From: an uncultured Rikenella sp.
GTDB lineage: Bacteria > Bacteroidota > Bacteroidia > Bacteroidales > Rikenellaceae
NCBI GenBank assembly: GCA_947627885.1
Contig: CANQXP010000007.1
Location: 1 to 64,000, forward strand
Reading direction: 5' to 3'
DNA: 64,000 nt
Shown here: positions 56,170 to 64,000 of the stretch, in pieces
How the letters are laid out: the number at the start of each line of letters is the position of its first letter
How positions within the stretch are numbered: the first letter of the stretch is position 1
Program-made: the position numbers and the translations under genes
Notes under the pieces: generated by a model
Seen by the model: the letters and a program-made list of their open reading frames with translations, nothing else
The model's database searches: none
What the model was told of the DNA's origin: nothing

Positions 56170-58551
56170 TCAGAACGGCAGGCCGATGGCGAAGTGCAAG
56201 GCCGTCTCCTTCCATTTGAAGCCGCTGTTCCACCGCTCCGGAGGCGGCACATTCGGGTTGTGGAGCTTCACCCCCCAATCCAGCCGCAACAGGACGAAGC
56301 CCAGGTCATACCGGAACCCGAGGCCCGTGTCCAGCGCGATCTGCTTGTAGAAACTGTTGAACTTGAACCGTGCGTCGGGCGCCGATCCCTTGGCGTTCAT
56401 CCACACGTTCCCTGCGTCGAGGAAAACCGCCATCCCGAAGTTCCCCACCACCGAGAAGCGGTACTCCAGGTTGGCCTCCAGCCGGAAATCCCCCAGCTGG
56501 TTCGGGTAAGTCTCTTTCTTGTAGAGCGTTTCGCCCGGCCCCAGCGTGCGCACCTGCCAACCCCGCATGCTGTTGGCCCCCCCCGCGAAGTAGAGCCGCT
56601 CGAAAGGCAGCGTCTTGGAGTTGCCGTAGGCCACCCCGCCGCCGATAAAGAAGCGCCACGCCATCTGCGTGGTCGAAGTGAGGTTCACGCGCTGGCTGAT
56701 GTCGAAACTCAGCCGCGCGTACTGCGCGTAGCGGATGCCGAAGATCTTGTAGAAACTCTCCTGGTCGGCCTGCCCGGCGTTGATGGTCGTGGACTTGCCC
56801 ATCCACGCCGTCAGCGCCCGCAGCAGGTTCCCGTTGGCGTCCCCCACCAGCCGGATCGAGAGGTTGTTGGCCTTCGGGTTGGGATTGGTCTGGTAATAGT
56901 AGCCCGCCGAGAGCCCCGCGATCAGCTGCGACTCGTAGCTGTTCTTCAGGTACGGGTTTTCGATGCTGTTCTTGAAATCGGGGTCGATCCACGGCACGTC
57001 CACCACGTTGATGTCCACGGGGTTGATCTGGAACCGCGCCCCGTTGCGCAGCGACCACGAGTAGCCGAAAGTACCCCCCGCGATGGTGCGGTTGTAGTCC
57101 GGTCGCCGCTGGATGTCATACGTGACGGAGATATTGGTCTTCTGCTGCGGGAATTTCGCCAGCCGGTCGGCCCGTATGGGCAGCAGGAAACGCGGGATGT
57201 CCAGCCCCACGCTCACCCCGAACTCGTAGGAGTTGCGGTTCCCCTTGTTCTTCATCAGCTCATAGGCCCCCCGGAAATTGACGGTGAAGTTCTCGGCGCC
57301 CCGGAACAGGTTCTTGTTCTGGTAGCCGAGGGTCAGCGCCATGGAGTAGTAGTCCGCCGTGGTGGAGATCTCGGCGTCCACGTTGAAGTTCTGCCGCACG
57401 TTGGGCGTGCACTGGATCAGGCACGAAAGGTTCCGCTCCATCGTCGAGACGGGTGCGCCCGTGGCCGATGCCCGCGTCACCTCGACCGGGTGCAGGGTGT
57501 CGTAAGGCAGCTCGTTGAACAGGATATTGGAGCTGTATTGCAGGTTGCGGATGTTGTTGTAGGTGCGCTGCACGCTGCTTTTGTCGTAAAGCTCATTGGG
57601 CGAGAGGCGGATCGCCCCCACCAGTATGTTCTCCCGCAGGCGGAGCTTGTCGAGGTAGAGCAGGTCGATCCCGTTGTACTGCGTGGTGTCCCACGGCAGC
57701 CGCTCCAGCTCTTCGGGCGACTTGGTGGGGTCGTAGTCGGTGTTGACGGTGATGCGGCTGATGCGGTAAACCGGGTGGTTCTCCATCACCTGCTCGCCGT
57801 CGGGGGTCACATAGGCCACACGCCGCCGCACCCGCATGGTCAGGGTCATGGCGTGGTCGAGGTGCGCGGTATCGACCACATAGGTGATGTATCCTTTGTT
57901 GAAGGCCCAGAAGCCCATGTTCTGGAGCCGGGCGCTGATCCGCTCGCGCTCGGCGTCGAACACGTCGCGGTCGTAAATCATCCCCGGCCTGAGCAGGCTG
58001 GCGGCGGTATCCTCCAGGATAATGGGTTCCAGGAATTTGTCGTCGATGCGGTAGCGTATCTGCGAAATGGTGTAAGGCTTGCCTTCGCGGGCGATATACC
58101 GCACGGTCACTTTGCGCCCCCGGCGGTGGTACTCCACCGAATCGGAGACGGTGCCGTCCAGATAGCCGCGCGAGGTGAGGTAGACCTGCATCATCTGCTT
58201 CGACCGCTCGGTCTGCTGCGGGTCGTAGATGACCGGGGCCTCGCCCACTTTGTTGCGCCAGAAACGCTGCCAGCCGCTGTGTTTGGCGGTGTCGGTGATG
58301 TTGTACACCCCCAGGTAGATCCCTACGCCGAGCAGCCGGTTATTGGGTCGCTGCTGGACATACTGCATGAGTTCTTTCGGGGTGACACGGTCGCGCCGCG
58401 AGGCTTTGTGCAGCCCCTCGATCTCCACGACGTTGCGGCGCAGCAGGTATTTGTCTTGCGGCACGTAGCGCATGGTGTTGCACGAGGCCAGTCCCGCGGC
58501 GACCGCCACGGCCGCCGCTATCCACCCCCATATATGTCGCCGCCGCTCCAC
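56170..58551 (-). CDS. BamA/TamL-family outer-membrane lipoprotein
   Basis: Lipobox ASCNTMRYVP; POTRA-like domains; C-terminal beta barrel. Confidence 0.9.
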   Translation of the reverse strand: MERRRHIWGWIAAAVAVAAGLASCNTMRYVPQDKYLLRRNVVEIEGLHKASRRDRVTPKELMQYVQQRPNNRLLGVGIYLGVYNITDTAKHSGWQRFWRNKVGEAPVIYDPQQTERSKQMMQVYLTSRGYLDGTVSDSVEYHRRGRKVTVRYIAREGKPYTISQIRYRIDDKFLEPIILEDTAASLLRPGMIYDRDVFDAERERISARLQNMGFWAFNKGYITYVVDTAHLDHAMTLTMRVRRRVAYVTPDGEQVMENHPVYRISRITVNTDYDPTKSPEELERLPWDTTQYNGIDLLYLDKLRLRENILVGAIRLSPNELYDKSSVQRTYNNIRNLQYSSNILFNELPYDTLHPVEVTRASATGAPVSTMERNLSCLIQCTPNVRQNFNVDAEISTTADYYSMALTLGYQNKNLFRGAENFTVNFRGAYELMKNKGNRNSYEFGVSVGLDIPRFLLPIRADRLAKFPQQKTNISVTYDIQRRPDYNRTIAGGTFGYSWSLRNGARFQINPVDINVVDVPWIDPDFKNSIENPYLKNSYESQLIAGLSAGYYYQTNPNPKANNLSIRLVGDANGNLLRALTAWMGKSTTINAGQADQESFYKIFGIRYAQYARLSFDISQRVNLTSTTQMAWRFFIGGGVAYGNSKTLPFERLYFAGGANSMRGWQVRTLGPGETLYKKETYPNQLGDFRLEANLEYRFSVVGNFGMAVFLDAGNVWMNAKGSAPDARFKFNSFYKQIALDTGLGFRYDLGFVLLRLDWGVKLHNPNVPPPERWNSGFKWKETALHFAIGLPF

Positions 58552-58556
58552 TCTCT

Positions 58557-59363
58557 TTACAATCCGTAAGTTCCCAGAATGATGGTTCCCAGGTCAGTGA
58601 CCTGTTGCCGCCCCACAGAGATTTTGGAGGGATAGGTCACGATCCCTTCGTCGCCGGCGGAAATCACTTCGAGGGTATAGTCTCCGGGCAACAGGCGCAT
58701 GAAAAACGCGCCGGCGGGGTTGAGGGAGCAGTAGGTAGAGCTGACGGCGCCTGTGGCGTCGTTGGTAAAGCGCAGCCATAGGCGCGAGGTGACGGCGGCA
58801 TCGCCCATCTGAAGGCCGCCCTGCACCACGCCGCACTCCTCGACGTTCACGAACGACACCTGCGGCCGGAAGCGGTAGCCGTCAGGGGCGGCGGCATCGG
58901 CCACCACGGATGATGCGATGTCTATATCGAGCAGCAGGGGTTTGTTCGGGCCGTCCATAGTGACGACGGGAATCGGCACGGTCACCGTGGCGTCGGCCGG
59001 GTCGACGGTCAGCGGCACGCTCTCCCCGGCGATCACCACATAGGCGTTCTCGGATGAGAAGGCCAGCCGGACGGCGTCATACGATGCCCCCACGGGCATG
59101 GTCGCGCGCCCGGCTTCCTGCATCTTGCCGTTGACGAGCTCCATCAGGGCGACGTATTCCTGCGTAACGATGAGGGGTGTCCACGCGTCGCTGCCGGCGG
59201 CGCGCACTTCGACGCCGGTGATATAGAAGTTGAGGCCGCCGTAGTCGGCGGGGCTGTCGCACAGGTAAACGGCGAGCTGGTTCTTGTCGTTCACGTCACT
59301 GCATGCCCCAAACATAAGAAGGGCCACCAATATATATAAACTCCGGAAAATCTTTCGTGTCAT
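58557..59363 (-). CDS. DUF4382-domain lipoprotein
   Basis: FGACSDVNDKNQLAVYLCDSPADYGGLNFYITGVEVR. Confidence 0.85.
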   Translation of the reverse strand: MTRKIFRSLYILVALLMFGACSDVNDKNQLAVYLCDSPADYGGLNFYITGVEVRAAGSDAWTPLIVTQEYVALMELVNGKMQEAGRATMPVGASYDAVRLAFSSENAYVVIAGESVPLTVDPADATVTVPIPVVTMDGPNKPLLLDIDIASSVVADAAAPDGYRFRPQVSFVNVEECGVVQGGLQMGDAAVTSRLWLRFTNDATGAVSSTYCSLNPAGAFFMRLLPGDYTLEVISAGDEGIVTYPSKISVGRQQVTDLGTIILGTYGL

Positions 59364-59369
59364 ATCTCT

Positions 59370-59713
59370 GCAAAGTTATTATTTTTCCTGACTTCGTACC
59401 TACCCGCACCGCACTGCCGCTTTTTGTAAAAAGCGGCGCCAAAAACTTTTTTGAGATGCTTGCGCATCTCCGGGGCCTGCCGGGTACCCGGTTTCTGAAA
59501 CCTTCCATTTGGGCTGGGAGCAATGGTGCGCATAAATATCAAATTATCTTATTGCGCACCATTGCCCCGACCCAAAAATGAATTTCAAAGACAAAGGATT
59601 GCGGAGCCTATGGAGTAGCGCAGCTGGCTCAAAAGTTCTTTGGGTCCCTTTCTTTCAAGAAAGGGACGGTTCCATGCGGGTAGGTACGAAGTCAGGAAAA
59701 ATAATAACTTTGC
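59370..59713. repeat. Multi-hairpin intergenic element copy 2 with 39-bp perfect terminal inverted repeats
   Basis: GCAAAGTTATTATTTTTCCTGACTTCGTACCTACCCGCA at 59370-59408, reverse complement at 59675-59713; four internal hairpins. Confidence 0.85.
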
Positions 59714-59716
59714 GAT

Positions 59717-60778
59717 ATGATGACAGAAGAGATACTTGTACCGCGGGGCGGTGGGGCCGGATCGCCCTCGCGCGTGATTATCGGCGACGCCCTGCCCCGC
59801 CTTGGGGAGCTGCTCCAAAGAAAGAGGCCCGTGGTCATTACCGACCCGAACCTCGCCGAAGCCTATCCCGAGCTCACCGGCCGGTACCCCCGTGTGGTGA
59901 TCGGCCTCGGCGAAACCCAGAAGACATTGGAAACCGTCGGGTATATCTACCGCGAATTGCTCCGGTTGGGCGTGGACCGCGGGTCGTACCTCGTGGGCAT
60001 AGGGGGCGGGATCGTGACCGACATCACCGGCTTCGTGGCCTCGACCTATATGCGCGGCGTGAGCGGCTTCGGCTTCGTGGCCACATCGCTGCTGGCCCAG
60101 GTCGATGCCAGCGTGGGAGGCAAGAACGGGGTCAACCTGGACGGCTACAAGAATATCGTCGGGGTCTTCAACCAGCCCGACTTCGTGCTGTGCGACCTAC
60201 CCATGCTCGGCACCCTGCCCGTGCGGGAGCTGCGGGCGGGACTGGCCGAAGTCATCAAGTGCGGGCTGATCCGCGATGCCGGGCTGTTCGGAATGTTCGA
60301 GAACCATACGTTCGAAAGTTTTACGGGCGATGCGGCGCTGGTGCACCGGGCCGTTGCGGCCTCGGTGGAGATGAAAGCGGCCGTCGTAGCGGCCGACGAG
60401 ACGGAACAGGGCGAACGGAAGCTACTCAACCTGGGACACACGTTCGCGCACGCGATTGAGAAGTGCACGGGACGCTACCTGCACGGCGAAGCGGTGGGGA
60501 TCGGCCTGTGCATCGCGGCGCGGCTGTCGCATAAGCTGGGGTTATTGACCGCTTCGGACATGGAGCGGATCGTTGCCGTTGTGGGGGCTATGGACTTGCC
60601 GACTTCCGTGGCGCGGGACACGGGGGTGACGAGGGCGCAACTGTTGGCGGCAGTGGCGTCGGACAAGAAACGCGAGGCGGCGGAGATCGATTTCGTGCTG
60701 ATGGAGGGCATCGGCCATGCCGTGCGGCGGCGCATGCCGCTTGTGGAGCTGGATACTTTGACGGCGGAAATCTTATAA
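59717..60778 (+). CDS. aroB: 3-dehydroquinate synthase
   Basis: GIGGGIVTDITGFVASTYMRG; TSLLAQVDASVGGKNGVN; LNLGHTFAHAIE. Confidence 0.96.
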   Translation: MMTEEILVPRGGGAGSPSRVIIGDALPRLGELLQRKRPVVITDPNLAEAYPELTGRYPRVVIGLGETQKTLETVGYIYRELLRLGVDRGSYLVGIGGGIVTDITGFVASTYMRGVSGFGFVATSLLAQVDASVGGKNGVNLDGYKNIVGVFNQPDFVLCDLPMLGTLPVRELRAGLAEVIKCGLIRDAGLFGMFENHTFESFTGDAALVHRAVAASVEMKAAVVAADETEQGERKLLNLGHTFAHAIEKCTGRYLHGEAVGIGLCIAARLSHKLGLLTASDMERIVAVVGAMDLPTSVARDTGVTRAQLLAAVASDKKREAAEIDFVLMEGIGHAVRRRMPLVELDTLTAEIL

Positions 60779-60779
60779 G

Positions 60780-61418
60780 ATGAAAGCCCTGTTCGAAGCC
60801 ATCCGGCACGGCGAAACGGACGAGGTGATCCGGATACTGGAGCGGCATCCGGAGTTGCTCGACACGCCGAGCACCGCTCCGCCCAAAAAGGACGAAGGGC
60901 AATCTCCGTTGCAAGTCGCCGTCAAAACGGGACGGATAGACATTGCCGATTATCTGATCCGGCGCGGAGCGGACGTGAATTATATGGAATCCGGCGGCGA
61001 GCAGGAAAAGGCATGGCATGCGCCGGTCATCCAGGATGCAGTCATTTCGGTATTCACGGCATGCTGCCACGGCGACTACGACCGTTCCCGCCGGACTCTG
61101 GAGATACTCCGGTCACTGCTCGAACGCGGGGCGGAACCGAACAAGCCGGATTCGTTCGGCCGTATCGCCTGGGATGTGGCCGGCAGCCAGTTGGTTCAGG
61201 TTCTTTGTCCGCCTTACTCCGCCAAACAACAGAATTTCGCCCGCAAACAGGCCCGCGAAGTTTTCGGTTTGCTGTTGGAGCACGGTTCGCGGATCGTAGA
61301 GCCTTCTTATTTGCCGGCGATCTCGGTGGAGGCTTACCGGACATTCATGGAGGATTTTTTCCGAAGCCGCAAACGCGGCTCCTTACTGGATCGAATTTTC
61401 CATCGCGAAAAGCTATAA
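60780..61418 (+). CDS. Ankyrin-repeat protein
   Basis: SPLQVAVKTGRIDIADYLIRRGADVNY; ILRSLLERGAEPNKPDSFGR. Confidence 0.85.
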   Translation: MKALFEAIRHGETDEVIRILERHPELLDTPSTAPPKKDEGQSPLQVAVKTGRIDIADYLIRRGADVNYMESGGEQEKAWHAPVIQDAVISVFTACCHGDYDRSRRTLEILRSLLERGAEPNKPDSFGRIAWDVAGSQLVQVLCPPYSAKQQNFARKQAREVFGLLLEHGSRIVEPSYLPAISVEAYRTFMEDFFRSRKRGSLLDRIFHREKL

Positions 61419-61444
61419 CATTTCGTTATAACGCATCACGTTTT

Positions 61445-61480
61445 TAATCCCGTCCGTTTGGGCGGGATTTCGTTCTTTTG
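61445..61480 (+). terminator. Terminator after ankyrin protein gene
   Basis: AATCCCGTCCGTTTGGGCGGGATTTCGTTCTTTT. Confidence 0.7.
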
Positions 61481-62028
61481 TACGGTTATTTATACACTTG
61501 TTCTTTGCGGCGGAAGGTGCTGTTCTTATTTCAAGGTGATTCCGGAGCCAGTGGGGGCGCATATGAGCGCAGCGCATGTTAACTGCGCTGCCGCTTGTTT
61601 TCCTTCTCGCCGTTCGGCTATGTAAGCGAGCTTACGTAGCTCTCACTGGCAGCGTCGGTTGCAGCCCTCCGCCCGGGGTGGCTCCGGCCTGCGCGGTTCG
61701 CGATGCTCGCCGCCCGATATGGGCCCTCCCAAACCTAATGAACGCGTATATAATTAACCGTACAGTGAAATAGTACGTTTTGTTGTCCCGCGGAGGCGAA
61801 AACGAGCATCGCGAGTCTTTCAGCCCTCCGCCGGGGGTGGCTGCGGGTTGACCGCTGACGCGGAAATTTAATTTTAGTCCTACGATTAATATTCAGGCGC
61901 CAGCGGCAGAGATGAGCAGGCGGGCGCCTTTCCGAGATAGAGGGAATTGCGCTCCCGCGCGGGGGCGTGTGCCCACGCCGGGCGGCCGATACTACGTATC
62001 GCTTACATTTTAAAAGTACAAACTAAAC

Positions 62029-63087
62029 ATGAAAATCAGTGAACACCGGGGCAACATGCTCCACGGCATCCTGCTGATCGCCCTCTTCTCGTGCGCAGCC
62101 TTCTGGATCGCCGACACCGAACTGGTGCGGAGCCTGTCGCTCAGCCCCCTGATCGTCGGCATCGTGCTGGGGATGCTCTACGCCAACAGCCTGCGCAACC
62201 GGCTGCCCGCCACCTGGGTGCCCGGCATCCTCTTCTGCTCCAAACAGCTGCTGCGGCTGGGGATCATCCTCTACGGCTTCAACCTCACTTTCCAGGACAT
62301 CGTAAAAGTCGGGCTGCCCGCCATCGTGATCGACGCCATCGTCGTGACGGTAACCATATACGGCGGCATCCTGGTCGGGCGCCTGCTCCGGATGGACAAA
62401 GGCATCGCCCTGCTGACCTCCGTGGGGAGCGGGATATGCGGCGCGGCCGCCGTGCTCGGCGCCGAGGCCACGATCCGCACCAAACCCTACAAGACCGCCG
62501 TGGCGGTATCCACGGTGGTGATCTTCGGAACGCTGGCCATGTTCATCTACCCGGCCCTCTATCGCAGCGGCGTGCTCGGGCTCGACCCGGCGCAGATGGG
62601 GCTCTACACCGGTTCGACACTCCACGAAGTGGCCCACGTGGTCGGCGCGGGGAACGCCATGGGACAGGAGGTCGCCGATACGGCCATTATCGTCAAGATG
62701 ATCCGCGTGATCCTGCTGGTGCCGGTACTGCTCATTATCAGTTTCACGATCTCGCGCGTGCGGGCCCGGAAGTTGCAGAGACGCGGAAGCGCCGCGGCGA
62801 CGGACACCGAAAAGGGAAAGGTGTCGATCCCGTGGTTCGCCATCGGATTCCTCGGAGTGATCGCTTTCAACTCGTTCGGCCTGCTGCCTGCGGGGGTGAT
62901 CGACTGGATCAAGAGGCTGGACGTTTTCCTGCTGACGATGGCCATGACGGCGCTCGGCGCGGAGACCAGCATCGAGAAGTTCAAAAAGGCGGGCTTCAAG
63001 CCGTTCGTACTGGCGACTATCCTGTTCGTGTGGCTGATGGCCGGGGGCTGGCTGCTGGCGAAGTACGCCGCGCCGTGGCTGATGTAG
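62029..63087 (+). CDS. YeiH/UPF0324 family putative sulfate exporter
   Basis: SPLIVGIVLGMLYANSLRN; KQLLRLGIILYGFNLTFQDI; GSTLHEVAHVVGAGNAMG. Confidence 0.92.
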   Translation: MKISEHRGNMLHGILLIALFSCAAFWIADTELVRSLSLSPLIVGIVLGMLYANSLRNRLPATWVPGILFCSKQLLRLGIILYGFNLTFQDIVKVGLPAIVIDAIVVTVTIYGGILVGRLLRMDKGIALLTSVGSGICGAAAVLGAEATIRTKPYKTAVAVSTVVIFGTLAMFIYPALYRSGVLGLDPAQMGLYTGSTLHEVAHVVGAGNAMGQEVADTAIIVKMIRVILLVPVLLIISFTISRVRARKLQRRGSAAATDTEKGKVSIPWFAIGFLGVIAFNSFGLLPAGVIDWIKRLDVFLLTMAMTALGAETSIEKFKKAGFKPFVLATILFVWLMAGGWLLAKYAAPWLM

Positions 63088-63326
63088 CAAATTCATATAA
63101 ACTGGTCGCAGCCTGCGGTAGGGGTAGTTACAGCTCTGACGGTGTGCCCGCGGCACCGGGCCTCCGCGGGGGGGAGACTGCGGCCCGCACGGCTCTACGA
63201 GCCGCAGATTCTGCCGGTTTCCGGCAGTGAGCCGCGCCAGACGCCTCCGGCGTCCGCCCGGGGGCGCGGCTCAAAAACGACAAACCACAACCGGTACACA
63301 AGATTTAAAACTTAATACATACACCT

Positions 63327-64000
63327 ATGAACTTCCTGACAGACGAAAAGCTCACCATCGTGGGCGCCGCCGGCATGATCGGCTCCAACATGGTACAGAC
63401 CGCCATGATGATGGGCCTGACCCCCAACATCTGCGCTTACGACCCCTTCGCGCCCGCCCTCGAAGGGATGGCCGAAGAGATGTACCACTGCGGCTTCGAC
63501 GGCATCAACCTCAACTGGACCAGCAATATCGAAGAAGCGCTCAAAGGAGCCAAGTACATTATTTCGTCGGGCGGCGCGGCCCGCAAAGCCGGCATGACCC
63601 GCGAAGACCTGCTCAAAGGAAACGCCGAGATCGCCGCGCAGTTCGGCAAGGACATCCGTGCCTACTGTCCGGACGTGAAACACGTGGTGGTGATCTTCAA
63701 CCCGGCCGACATCACGGGCCTCATTACCCTGCTCTACTCCGGCCTCAAGCCGTCGCAGGTCAGCACCCTCGCGGCTCTGGACAGCACCCGCCTGCGCACG
63801 GCGCTGGCCCAGCACTTCGGCATCGCGCACGACAAGGTGACCGACGCCCGCACCTACGGGGGCCACGGCGAACAGATGGCCGTTTTCGCCTCGACCACGA
63901 AAGTGGAAGGCAAGCCGCTGACCTCCCTGATCGGCACCCCGGCCCTGACCGATGAACAGTGGGCGGCGATCCGCCAGCATGTGATCCAGGGCGGCAAGCG
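63327..64000 (+). CDS. mdh: Malate/lactate dehydrogenase (runs off window end)
   Basis: MNFLTDEKLTIVGAAGMIGSNMVQTAMMMGLTPNICAYDPF...; NPADITGLITLLYSGL; TYGGHGEQMAVFAS. Confidence 0.92.
   Translation, partial: MNFLTDEKLTIVGAAGMIGSNMVQTAMMMGLTPNICAYDPFAPALEGMAEEMYHCGFDGINLNWTSNIEEALKGAKYIISSGGAARKAGMTREDLLKGNAEIAAQFGKDIRAYCPDVKHVVVIFNPADITGLITLLYSGLKPSQVSTLAALDSTRLRTALAQHFGIAHDKVTDARTYGGHGEQMAVFASTTKVEGKPLTSLIGTPALTDEQWAAIRQHVIQGGK

Noticed and set aside
55660-58569. 969-aa plus-strand ORF
   Set aside because: Antisense shadow of the TamL/BamA-like gene in high-GC DNA; R/V/L/H-rich composition and no recognisable domain.
62023-63156. 377-aa minus-strand ORF
   Set aside because: Antisense of the YeiH-like gene; D/H/R/G-rich shadow.

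Overview
High-GC Bacteroidota chromosome; the family mix suggests Alistipes/Rikenellaceae, which is inference only. Positions ~293-35350 hold a ~35 kb apparently complete prophage in the 3' end of a tRNA-Leu(GAG) gene, with a 15-bp core repeat at both ends and paired 11-bp arm-type repeats. It carries an integrase, HicAB, a lysis cassette, a P2-like contractile tail, a lambda/Mu-like head and packaging module, a DNA-modification module (helicase-MTase, C5-MTase, PAPS reductase), replication genes and a repressor. Positions ~35.4-64 kb are host chromosome: thrS-infC-rpmI-rplT, CDGSH protein, CorA, MqnA, TsaC/Sua5, MetK, a Tat/Fe-S/aldo-keto reductase/flavodoxin locus, TamL/BamA-like OMP, AroB, YeiH-like protein and the start of malate dehydrogenase. 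Main leads: (1) a 209-aa ORF nested in another frame inside the phage C5-MTase gene; (2) an A_AAA_AAC -1 frameshift site in the tail chaperone gene; (3) a protease/DUF2190-like/capsid fusion; (4) two intergenic multi-hairpin elements with covarying stems and locus-specific terminal inverted repeats; (5) a clustered Tat-linked extracytoplasmic redox locus. All calls come from reading sequence and translations without database searches.
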